Source: FACHB-T130 sp042747725
GTDB taxonomy: Bacteria > Cyanobacteriota > Cyanobacteriia > Cyanobacteriales > FACHB-T130
Direction of reading: 5' to 3'
DNA: 64,000 nt
Assembly: GCF_042747725.1 (NCBI RefSeq)
Contig: NZ_JBHZGO010000099.1
Location: 56,068 to 120,067 of the forward strand
In this document: positions 24,296-32,532 of the stretch, one piece after another
Numbering within the stretch: the stretch's first letter is position 1
How the letters are laid out: each line of letters opens with the position of its first letter
Notes under the pieces: model-generated
The model's database searches: none
What the model was told of the DNA's origin: nothing
Seen by the model: only the letters and a program-made list of their open reading frames with translations
Program-made: the position numbers and the translations under genes

Positions 24296-24904
24296 CTAAT
24301 TATTAACACGAATTTCCTTAATAAACTCTGTCATTGCTTGTGTCATATTCTTCTCCCGCAAATGAATCAGGCTACACCGCAACAACAAAGCTAGATTTAA
24401 ATCGGGGAAAAACTCACTTTGGGCAATTTGCTCATACTCTTGTTCTTGCAAGCGATAGAGAAAAAGCTGTTCATTTTCCCAAAACCAAACTTCTCTAACC
24501 CCAAACCGCTTATATTTCTCTAGTTTTTTAGTATTCCCACTGGTATAGACTACTTCAATGGCTAAATCTGGGTAGTCTTTGCCCTCAGTTCCTCCCACAT
24601 AATAGGAAAGATCCGGTTCCACTGAAGCGCTTTCCACAGCTTCAAGGGTGACACTACCAGTGCCATAAACGTTTATTCCGATTTCAGCAAAGTAGAGCGC
24701 TAACAGCACTCCTAAGATAGTGCTGACAACTTCATGGGGTTCACGAATAGTCATAAGCTCAAAAGTTCCATCGAGGTAGGAGAGGCGAACGCCTGGAACA
24801 TCCTCAAAACTGGCTTGAATTGTTTTAAATTGCTGCCAAGTTAGACCATGCCGGACAAATTGCTCTGGCTGTGGGGTAGATTTGTCTAGGAGTGGTGTAG
24901 TCAT
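24296..24904 (-). CDS. Uma2 family (DUF820) putative endonuclease
   Basis: 202 residues. The PD-(D/E)XK-type core is visible: VEPDLSYYV (Asp98) and LAIEVVYTSG (Glu117) followed by a Lys-rich helix (TKKLEKYKRFG) and VWFWENEQLFLYRL. Uma2 proteins are extremely numerous in cyanobacteria and are linked to mobile elements, but their substrate is not established. It lies 26 bp upstream of the DUF6615-like gene on the same strand and diverges from tex. Confidence 0.88.
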   Translation of the reverse strand: MTTPLLDKSTPQPEQFVRHGLTWQQFKTIQASFEDVPGVRLSYLDGTFELMTIREPHEVVSTILGVLLALYFAEIGINVYGTGSVTLEAVESASVEPDLSYYVGGTEGKDYPDLAIEVVYTSGNTKKLEKYKRFGVREVWFWENEQLFLYRLQEQEYEQIAQSEFFPDLNLALLLRCSLIHLREKNMTQAMTEFIKEIRVNN

Positions 24905-25005
24905 GGTGGCTGCTGAAAGAGCGGATACCTACTTGCTTTAGACGAGCGATACTATCTTAGTTAGTCTCAGCTTATCCTTGGAAAGGCAGACTGAACTCAC
25001 ACGCT

Positions 25006-27261
25006 ATGCTGAACATTCCTCAACTACTGGCACAAGAGCTTTCCCTCAAACCTTCTCAGGTGCAAAGTGCGCTGGAACTTTTCGCTGAGGGGTCAACCAT
25101 TCCCTTTATTGCTCGTTATCGGAAAGAGCGGACTGGCACAATGGACGAAATCCAGCTTCGCAACCTGTCGGAGCGATTTACATACCTGACGGAGCTGGAA
25201 GAGCGCAAGGCGGCGATACTGGAAGCGATCGCATCCCAAGGTAAACTTACCGATGAGCTGAAAGCTAAAATCGAATCCTCTGTGCAAAAAACCGAACTAG
25301 AGGATCTTTATCTACCCTACAAACCGAAGCGACGGACACGCGCCACCATCGCTAGGGAAAAAGGACTGGAACCCCTGGCAGAGTTTATCAAGTCGCTGAA
25401 CAATCGCACTGCTAAGCCTGCATCCCTGGAAGAAGAGGCGGCAAAGTATATTTCTGAAGGAAAGGGAGTGAAGACGGTGGAGGAGGCGCTCAAAGGTGCT
25501 TCTGACATTCTGGCGGAAGCGGTGTCAGAGAAGGCTGAGGTGCGATCGCATTTACGCGACTATTTGATGAACGAAGGGGTATTTGTCTCGCACATCAAAG
25601 ATAATCATCCCGAAGGTTCTACCAAATTTGAGATGTACCGAAATTTCCAGGCTTCGGTGAAAAATATTGCGCCGCACAACTTGCTGGCACTGCTGCGAGG
25701 GGAGACGGAGGAAGTGTTGAACTTAGAACTCTCCTTCGATGAAGAAGTTGTACTGTCCTATTTAGAGTCGCAGGAAATTCAAACGAAAGTCCCGGCGGTG
25801 AGAGATTTTTATCGGGGAATGCTCAAAGATGCCTTCAACCGTTTGATGAAAGCTTCCCTGATTAGCGAAGTGCGTGCTGATAGAAAAGCTTATGCAGATG
25901 TCGAGTCGATTAAGACATTTGAAAACAATTTGCGGGAGTTGCTGCTGTCGAGTCCAGCGGGGATGAAGCCAACGCTGGCAATCGATCCGGGATTTCGGAC
26001 TGGCTGCAAAGTTGCCGTTCTTGATGAGACGGGACAATTTTTAGAATACCAGGCTGTCTTTCCCCATCAAGCAGCCGAGCAGCGATTGAAGGCTGCCAGC
26101 ACTCTCAAGAAATTGATTGAAAAGTACAATATTCAACTGATAGCTATCGGCAATGGTACCGCCGGACGAGAGACGGATGAGTTCGTTGCAGAAATTCTCA
26201 AGACGATGGATCGCAAACCGATTAAAGTAATTGTGAATGAGTCGGGAGCATCGATTTATTCTGCTAGTGATGTAGCGATCGCAGAATTTCCCGATCTTGA
26301 TATTACCGTTCGCGGTGCTATCAGCATCGGTCGTCGCTTGCAAGATCCCTTAGCCGAACTCGTCAAAATTGACCCCAAATCGATTGGCGTCGGACAGTAC
26401 CAACACGATGTCGATCAAAAATTACTGAAAACGAAGCTAGATGAGACGGTAGAAAGTTGCGTGAACTATGTCGGCGTGGATTTGAACACCGCCTCGAAGG
26501 AACTTTTGACCGTTGTTTCCGGGATGACTCCAACGGTTGCCAAAAATATCATCACCTATCGCAACAAGCAGGGTGCATTCAAAAACCGCAGGGAACTTAT
26601 GAAAGTACCAAAATTAGGTCCAAAAGCCTTTGAACAGGCGGCTGGTTTCTTGCGGATTCGCGCTGGCGAAAATCCTTTGGATAATACAGCCGTGCATCCT
26701 GAGAGTTATGGGGTTGTACAAGCGATCGCTAAAGATTTAAATGTGCCGTTGGAGCAAATTACGCAGGTTGCAGAAAAACTCAAGTCAACAAACTTGAAGA
26801 AATACGTCACCGATACCGTCGGCGAACCGACGCTGCGCGATATTATCAACGAACTGGAAAAACCGGGAAGAGATCCCCGCGCCGAGTTTAAGTATGCCAC
26901 TTTTAGAGAGGGAGTCAAAGAAATAAGGGATCTCCAAATTGGCATGGAACTGGAAGGTATTGTGACAAATGTCGCCAACTTTGGCGCGTTTGTCGATATC
27001 GGCGTTCACCAAGATGGTTTGGTGCATATTTCGCAACTCTCTGACCGATTTGTAGACGATCCAAAGCAAATTGTCAAAGTAGGACAAGTCGTGAAAGTGC
27101 GAGTGCTGGAAGTCAACGAGCAATTGAAACGCATTAGTTTGTCGATGAAATCAGCAGGCGAGGTAAGCGGTGGAAGTAGTGTCAAAAAAACAAGCGATCG
27201 CACCCAGCAAAAATCACCCACACTGAACGATTTAAAAACGAAGTTTGGTAGAAAATCGTAA
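25006..27261 (+). CDS. tex: Tex-family RNA-binding transcription accessory protein
   Basis: 751 residues with the standard Tex order: N-terminal helical domain (~1-180), central YqgF-like RNase H fold (~325-450, LAIDPGFRTGCKVAVLD), helix-hairpin-helix pair (~490-560, NTASKELLTVVSGMTPTVAK) and a C-terminal S1 RNA-binding domain (~640-715, GMELEGIVTNVANFGAFVDI). It binds nucleic acid and the transcription complex in the cytoplasm. Full length with no defects. The last ~35 residues are a basic, disordered tail. Confidence 0.95.
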   Translation: MLNIPQLLAQELSLKPSQVQSALELFAEGSTIPFIARYRKERTGTMDEIQLRNLSERFTYLTELEERKAAILEAIASQGKLTDELKAKIESSVQKTELEDLYLPYKPKRRTRATIAREKGLEPLAEFIKSLNNRTAKPASLEEEAAKYISEGKGVKTVEEALKGASDILAEAVSEKAEVRSHLRDYLMNEGVFVSHIKDNHPEGSTKFEMYRNFQASVKNIAPHNLLALLRGETEEVLNLELSFDEEVVLSYLESQEIQTKVPAVRDFYRGMLKDAFNRLMKASLISEVRADRKAYADVESIKTFENNLRELLLSSPAGMKPTLAIDPGFRTGCKVAVLDETGQFLEYQAVFPHQAAEQRLKAASTLKKLIEKYNIQLIAIGNGTAGRETDEFVAEILKTMDRKPIKVIVNESGASIYSASDVAIAEFPDLDITVRGAISIGRRLQDPLAELVKIDPKSIGVGQYQHDVDQKLLKTKLDETVESCVNYVGVDLNTASKELLTVVSGMTPTVAKNIITYRNKQGAFKNRRELMKVPKLGPKAFEQAAGFLRIRAGENPLDNTAVHPESYGVVQAIAKDLNVPLEQITQVAEKLKSTNLKKYVTDTVGEPTLRDIINELEKPGRDPRAEFKYATFREGVKEIRDLQIGMELEGIVTNVANFGAFVDIGVHQDGLVHISQLSDRFVDDPKQIVKVGQVVKVRVLEVNEQLKRISLSMKSAGEVSGGSSVKKTSDRTQQKSPTLNDLKTKFGRKS

Positions 27262-27325
27262 GCTTCCAACTTCCTCGATCGATCCCCCCAACCCCCCTTA
27301 AAAAGGGGGTTAGCGGGATAAAATA

Positions 27326-27436
27326 TATAGCAATCCTAACTGATTTGTATAATTCGTATTTCTTTTCTCTGCGTCCTTGGCGTCCTCTGCGGTTCGTTAA
27401 AAAAGACTATTTCACAAATCAAGTAGGATTGCTATA
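27326..27436. mobile_element. 111-bp element with TATAGCAATCCTA inverted termini
   Basis: 13-bp perfect terminal inverted repeats: TATAGCAATCCTA (27326-27338) and TAGGATTGCTATA (27424-27436). The interior holds the CTGCGTCCTTGGCGTCCTCTGCG motif seen in several cyanobacterial intergenic repeats. Half-copies of the terminus appear at ~31803, ~37903 and ~53938. No coding capacity. Confidence 0.65.
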
Positions 27437-27458
27437 GCAGCAGAAGCCCAAAATTATA

Positions 27459-28214
27459 TTATCCCTCCAACTTCTGAAACACCATCAAATGCTGCTGAGG
27501 TAAAAAGCTTTTCGTTTCCACCCATTGCAAACCCACCGCCGACATTTCTTTACGCACTTGCTTCTGAGTCATTTTGTGCAGCGCTTTGATCAAAATAAAC
27601 GGATTTTCACCACGATACTCAACTAAAACTACACGTCCACCTGGTTTAAGCGCCTTCACAAGTGCTTCCATCACTTCTCTGGGATACTCAAATTCGTGAT
27701 AGGCATCCACCATTAACGCTAAATCAACACTTGCTGTCGGCAGATTCGGGTCTTTAATGCTAGCTAAAATCGGCTCAACATTCGTAATATTTTCCTCCTT
27801 TTTCATAAAATTAATCATATCGAGCATCTCCGGCTGAACATCCACCGCCAGCACCTTTCCTTGTGGCACGAGGGGAGCAATGCGAAAGCTCATGTATCCT
27901 GTCCCGGCTCCGATATCTGCCACAATATCAGTGGGTTTCAAGTCGAGGGCATTCACCACTTTAGAAGGTCGCTCCTCAGCTTCTCGACTCGGTCGTTCCA
28001 GCCAAAATGCTCCCTCATGTCCCATCACTTTGGCGATTTCTCGACCCATGTAAAACTTGCCAATCCCTTCTGAGCTATGGTTGCGCCGTTCCTGATAAAT
28101 AGCGTTATCAGAAGCAATTGTATTCGCTAGTCCCGTGTCAGCAGGATTGAGCAAGAAACCGCCTATAATTACCAAAACAATCCCTGCTACACGTAATCTT
28201 TTCAAAGTTTCCAT
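27459..28214 (-). CDS. SAM-dependent methyltransferase with N-terminal membrane/signal segment
   Basis: 251 residues. Residues ~8-30 (AGIVLVIIGGFLLNPADTGLA) form a signal peptide or anchor, followed by a class I methyltransferase with motif I VADIGAGTGYMSF (~97-109), Asp of motif II in LAVDVQPEM, and the PGGRVVLVEY strand. An export signal on a SAM-dependent enzyme is unusual, since SAM is cytoplasmic; it may instead be anchored facing inward. Substrate unknown. Confidence 0.85.
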   Translation of the reverse strand: METLKRLRVAGIVLVIIGGFLLNPADTGLANTIASDNAIYQERRNHSSEGIGKFYMGREIAKVMGHEGAFWLERPSREAEERPSKVVNALDLKPTDIVADIGAGTGYMSFRIAPLVPQGKVLAVDVQPEMLDMINFMKKEENITNVEPILASIKDPNLPTASVDLALMVDAYHEFEYPREVMEALVKALKPGGRVVLVEYRGENPFILIKALHKMTQKQVRKEMSAVGLQWVETKSFLPQQHLMVFQKLEG

Positions 28215-28645
28215 CCTTGCTTTACCTGAATATGCCTCAGCCTTGTGCTATTTGCTCAATTTAGCACCCAGACAGTCAGGAGCATATCATTCGATTCTTT
28301 AAAATCTTCCGAATTCCCGAAGAAACGGCTGTATGAAGAATTGGATGTATTAGGAAGTAGTCGGTGATGCGTAAGCGTTGCGGCTGCGAGAGCAGCATCG
28401 CGTTCATCTACAGAGAATATTTGTATAAACAATTACAATAATATCTTGAGTAAGAGCGGAAGCGATGTATTCTCTATTTGTTAAAGAAGTTTAACTTTTT
28501 AACTGAGTATTTGGAAAACTTTTAGTAGTTTTTCCATTGCAATTACTCAGTAGTTGTAGGGTAAAAATACTCATAATTTGCGTATTTAGTAGGCATTACC
28601 CACCTTACTTAGCCGACCTAAATTCATCATTCAAGGTATGCAACG
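28215..28645. other. Intergenic region upstream of the FecR-domain gene
   Basis: No gene or clear RNA. It has a short direct repeat (TAGTAGTT, TAGGTAGTAGG) and AT-rich stretches near 28480-28600 likely to contain the promoter of the FecR/porin genes. Confidence 0.35.
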
Positions 28646-29851
28646 ATGGCAAGACAGATTTGGTCATTAAGTCTAAGTTTAATTATTAGCAGTCTCCTAG
28701 GGCTGTCTGGAATGGCTCCGGGACTGGCTCAGCAAGATGAACTCACCCGTGCTGAAGTTTACAAACTGTTAAATAATGTCCAACTATTCTTAAGAAACAA
28801 GCCAGCCCGACCTGCCAAAAAAGCGGATATATTAGCGCCTAGAGATGCCCTAAGGACTGCGGCGCGTGCGAGAGCGGAACTACTCTTTAATGAAGGTTCT
28901 TTGGCGCGAATCGATCAGAGTACCACCTTCCTATTTAAGCCAGGTCTGCGCCGCTTTCAACTCACAAATCGCGTTGCTACTGAAACAGTATTACAACTGA
29001 AAGATGGCATTGCTTTAGTGATTAATCCACCCGGAAGTGCAGTGACGACTGTGGAAACGCCAACCAGTACAATCCAGCTTCAGTCGTTAGCAACCTCAGC
29101 AACCCCCGCTGCACCACTGTCACCATCGCAGGGTAGCAGTGCAGTCATGGTCGTGTACAACGCTGCTACTAACACGGCACAACATTTTGCCCTCACTGAT
29201 GGTGTAACAATAGCGACTCCTACAGGCAGCAATCCCGTTTCCTTGAAAGGGGGGCAGGTTGTAGTCGCCTCAGCGGGCGGGGTGGGACAGCCAGTAGAAT
29301 TTGACCTTCAGGGGTTTTATAGCACGATTACGCTAGCAGCAGGTCTGGGGCCGGGGCAAGAAAGTATCGTTGCTCAAGAGTCTTATGCGGTTCAGCAGAC
29401 ACTCAATATTGTTCGGATTAGTACGTTGGCAGCAGTCAGAAATCAAGCGAGAAGAATCAGTAGTTTTGAAACAACTTTCTTAAGAGATGCCCTGACTGGT
29501 GGGGATAGCAATTTCGATGGACAAAAAGGAAAAACATCCGTTTTGATTTTCAACCCAAGCGTCACTACTGGAGTTTTCACAAGAACGGGTGAAAATACTG
29601 CTACTTTTACGGCTACTAATGGAACAGTCAGCAGCATTAGTGTAGATTTCGATACCCAATCCACCACAATTAATAACAATGCTGGTGTCTCTAATTCGGT
29701 TGGTTTGAGTGGCAATAATGCATCTGCCACAGTTATCAATGCTAATGGTACAGTCACTAAAATTCAGGTTTTTGGTGTAGGAGGGAAAGAACCTAATGTC
29801 GGCAGTTCTTTTCCGGGAACGCTGACAACTGGGATTGCACCTGATAGATAA
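28646..29851 (+). CDS. FecR-domain secreted protein
   Basis: 401 residues with a signal peptide (LIISSLLGLSGMAPGLAQ before QDELTRAEV). Residues ~60-150 form a FecR-like domain (RARAELLFNEGSLARIDQ, FLFKPGLRRFQL). The remainder is Thr/Ser/Gly-rich, with beta-rich repeats and a low-complexity C-terminus. FecR domains sense or bind envelope ligands in other systems, but no sigma or TonB partner is next to it. It ends 66 bp before the porin gene. Confidence 0.8.
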   Translation: MARQIWSLSLSLIISSLLGLSGMAPGLAQQDELTRAEVYKLLNNVQLFLRNKPARPAKKADILAPRDALRTAARARAELLFNEGSLARIDQSTTFLFKPGLRRFQLTNRVATETVLQLKDGIALVINPPGSAVTTVETPTSTIQLQSLATSATPAAPLSPSQGSSAVMVVYNAATNTAQHFALTDGVTIATPTGSNPVSLKGGQVVVASAGGVGQPVEFDLQGFYSTITLAAGLGPGQESIVAQESYAVQQTLNIVRISTLAAVRNQARRISSFETTFLRDALTGGDSNFDGQKGKTSVLIFNPSVTTGVFTRTGENTATFTATNGTVSSISVDFDTQSTTINNNAGVSNSVGLSGNNASATVINANGTVTKIQVFGVGGKEPNVGSSFPGTLTTGIAPDR

Positions 29852-29917
29852 CTAATTTTCAGCAGATTATCAGGGCAGAGAAATTTGCGTTTCTATTAAC
29901 AGGTGTGAGGTAAAATT

Positions 29918-31789
29918 GTGGACACTAAAGATTTTTTATTCTTATTCGGAGTATCAGCTTTATTTTTATCTAAACCAGCGATCGCGGCAAATCCGACTGA
30001 TGGACTAATCCCACTTGGAGATTCTCCAGCAACCGAGGAAAATGAGCGGCGGATTACACCCTTAGTATTGCCGCAGAGTGGTGTATCCAGCGCTCCAGAA
30101 CAGTCTTCTCGCGTCTCCTCATCACGAACGCCTAAAAGCGAACCGGTTCAACCGATTGATATTGCAGACAATACTCCTGTAACTGCAAGCTCAATTTCAT
30201 CTGGCGCTGACGAAATACGCACCGACGAAATCGTGCAGGCGACTTCAGAAGAAGCGATCGCGCCGAATGCTACCGATCCAGTCTCACCCGATCTTCTCAC
30301 TCAGAATGAGGTACAGGAGCCGGAACCAGGTTCGCCTGACAGCAGCATGGAGCAGGTGACACCCGTATTTCAACTGTCGGATGTGCAACCGAGTGACTGG
30401 GCGTATCAGGCATTGCGATCGCTTGTAGAACGTTATGGCGCAATCTCTGGTTATCCAGATGGCACTTTTCGGGGAAACCGTGCCTTAAGTCGCTATGAAT
30501 TTGCGGCTGGATTGAATGCAACCTTGGAAAAAATTCGAGAAATAACTGCTTCTAGTTTAATCGACAAAGTCCGTAAAGAAGACTTAGAAACACTGCAAAA
30601 ACTCCAAACAGATTTTGCGACTGAACTCGCTACTTTACGAGGTCGTATCGATAATCTGGAAGCTCGAACTACTTTCTTAGAAGCGCACCAGTTTTCTACA
30701 ACTACAGTTCTGGGGGGAGAAGTCATCTTAGGATTGCAAACAGCTGCTGGAGGCGACCCTCCCGGAAGAGGAGAAAGTAACACCGTTCTCACTCATCTGA
30801 CACAATTGCAACTCCTTTCTTCTTTCACAGGTAAAGATGTACTGCGATTAGGATTAGCAACGGGTAATTTTGCTAATCGTGGCTTTACAAATTTTGAGTC
30901 GCTCAACACCAATATGGCTCTGCTTTCTTATCAAGCAGATTTGGACAATCAGATTGAGCTGAATTCGCTGGAATATCGATTTGCTGGTTTTGGCGATCGC
31001 GTTGTTTTTACCCTGAAACCTGTCGGCTTTAGCTTAAGCAGTGTTCTCAGTCTTAATACCCCTTACTCTGATGCTGGACAGGGAGCCATTTCGCGTTTTG
31101 CGGGAGGAAATCCCGTTTTTAAAATTGGGAATTTGGATGCTGGGGTAGGCTTTGATTGGTTGCTTTCAAATAAAGTTCGCTTGCAATTTGCCTATGGCAC
31201 CAGAAATGCTAATAATGGCGAAGAAGGTTTATTTAAATCGGAGCATAGTGCTTTGGGAATACAGCTTTTACTTAAGCCCAGCTCCAGCATCATCACTGGT
31301 TTAGCTTATGTAAATGCCTATTCCAGCGATGGTCGATTAGATACTTTTACAGGTAGCAATAATGCCGATGTTTCTGGGGGTTTCAATGAGCCTTCCCAAA
31401 TTCATGCTGTCAGCGCTACTTTCCAATGGCGATTGAATCCTAACATTACCTTTGGGACTTGGGGCGGTGCAATTTTAACCAATTCTCTAAAATCAGATGC
31501 ACTGGCTTTAACCACCACTTACCTTTTTTCTTTAGGCTTCTCCGATCCATTTGGCAGACAAGGAGATTTGCTAGCTTTTCTAGTTGGTCAACCGCCGAGG
31601 CTGAATGCAGGTCTTCTAATTGAGGACGTAGATGATGGAAATTCCTTGCATTACGAGGTTTTTTATCGCTTTCGCGTCAGTGATAATCTATCCATAACTC
31701 CAGGCTTTTTTATCGTTACTGACCCCGGACACATTTCCAGAAATAACGATATTTTTGTAGGAGCAATTCGTACTACTTTTAGCTTTTAG
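29918..31789 (+). CDS. SLH-domain outer membrane porin (OprB family)
   Basis: 623 residues, start GTG at 29918 with a signal peptide (FLFGVSALFLSKPAIA). An acidic linker (~30-140) precedes one SLH domain (~145-195: QPSDWAYQALRSLVERYG and YPDGTFRGNRALSRYEFA) that anchors to the cell wall, a short coiled coil (~215-250, LRGRIDNLEARTTFLEAH) and a beta-barrel (~260-623) typical of cyanobacterial OprB-like iron/carbohydrate porins. It ends with the aromatic C-terminus TFSF. Solute specificity is inferred only. Confidence 0.93.
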   Translation: MDTKDFLFLFGVSALFLSKPAIAANPTDGLIPLGDSPATEENERRITPLVLPQSGVSSAPEQSSRVSSSRTPKSEPVQPIDIADNTPVTASSISSGADEIRTDEIVQATSEEAIAPNATDPVSPDLLTQNEVQEPEPGSPDSSMEQVTPVFQLSDVQPSDWAYQALRSLVERYGAISGYPDGTFRGNRALSRYEFAAGLNATLEKIREITASSLIDKVRKEDLETLQKLQTDFATELATLRGRIDNLEARTTFLEAHQFSTTTVLGGEVILGLQTAAGGDPPGRGESNTVLTHLTQLQLLSSFTGKDVLRLGLATGNFANRGFTNFESLNTNMALLSYQADLDNQIELNSLEYRFAGFGDRVVFTLKPVGFSLSSVLSLNTPYSDAGQGAISRFAGGNPVFKIGNLDAGVGFDWLLSNKVRLQFAYGTRNANNGEEGLFKSEHSALGIQLLLKPSSSIITGLAYVNAYSSDGRLDTFTGSNNADVSGGFNEPSQIHAVSATFQWRLNPNITFGTWGGAILTNSLKSDALALTTTYLFSLGFSDPFGRQGDLLAFLVGQPPRLNAGLLIEDVDDGNSLHYEVFYRFRVSDNLSITPGFFIVTDPGHISRNNDIFVGAIRTTFSF

Positions 31790-31895
31790 TTATCAGTTGC
31801 ATATAGCAGTCCTAAATGATTCGTGAAGGCGATATCCTAGGGCAACTCTTACGAAGTCGGGGATCTGAACCAATACGGTTCGGTTAAAAATAATT

Positions 31896-31968
31896 GTAGG
31901 TTGGGTTGAGGAACGAAACCCAACAAATGCTTATGTTTTGTTGGGTTTCGTTCCTCAACCCAACCTAC
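31896..31968. repeat. Perfect 32-bp inverted repeat (cruciform/hairpin)
   Basis: Arm 31896-31927 and arm 31937-31968 are exact reverse complements with a 9-nt loop. The unit GGTTGGGTTGAGGAACGAAACCCAACA is the translated-looking VGWVEERNPT repeat common in cyanobacteria. A further single arm lies at 32024-32052. The stem is long enough to be a strong bidirectional structure. Confidence 0.9.
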
Positions 31969-32168
31969 GCGAACTTTGGTGTTTTTGGCTTTACATTCTC
32001 TCAGCAAAGGTATATTTGCCAAAGTTGGGTTTCGTTCCTCAACCCAACCTACGCGAACTACGCGAACCTTGGTGTTTTTCACTCTACATTCTCTCAGCAG
32101 AGGTATATTTGCCTACGCGAACCTTGGTGTTTTTGGCTCTACATTCTCTCAGTAAAGGTATATTTGCC
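31964..32168. repeat. Three tandem copies of a ~57-bp repeat
   Basis: Units at 31964-32020, 32048-32113 and 32112-32168 each read CCTACGCGAAC...TTGGTGTTTTT, then TACATTCTCTCAG and AGGTATATTTGCC. Copy 2 has an internal 9-bp duplication. The only sequence resembling coding is in the repeats themselves and has no independent support. Confidence 0.85.
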
Positions 32169-32287
32169 AAAGTGGGATGCTCCCTTCAGTAACTTTGTCT
32201 ATCTTCTGACAATGCATATCTCCTGAGAAACCAACCTATTAATCATTACGGCTCAAGTGAGCTACTGTTTCTCGCTCGGAGGGAGCC

Positions 32288-32497
32288 ATGAAAACAAAAT
32301 ATTTCTCCCTTGTATTTACTTCCTTACTGACTTTAGGGCTAATTGCTTCAGTTAATCCATCTGTTCAAGCCAACTCAGATCCTTCTCAAAATAATACCGC
32401 CAAAACCGCTTTCAGCATTACTACTGAAACGCCCCAAGCATACAACCCACCGGATCGGGGATATCCGGAACGTCGAGAAGGTGCAGGTAGCTACTAA
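32288..32497 (+). CDS. Small secreted protein with PPDRGYPERREGAGSY tail
   Basis: 69 residues. GGAGGGAG lies 4 nt before the ATG. A signal peptide (SLVFTSLLTLGLIASVNPSVQA) leaves a ~40-residue mature peptide ending in a Pro/Arg/Gly-rich motif. The tail resembles the end of the small protein at 38409-38630 and the N-terminal motif found in cyanobacterial DUF928-type secreted proteins. It is convergent with the caspase gene, 35 bp from its end. Function unknown. Confidence 0.75.
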   Translation: MKTKYFSLVFTSLLTLGLIASVNPSVQANSDPSQNNTAKTAFSITTETPQAYNPPDRGYPERREGAGSY

Positions 32498-32532
32498 GGG
32501 GGCTGATTAAAAAGAAAACGTTGAGTAAAGTG

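Noticed and set aside
31849..32226. Several short ORFs with repeated VGWVEERNPT or FVPQPNL
   Set aside because: These are translations of the dispersed palindromic repeat, not genes.
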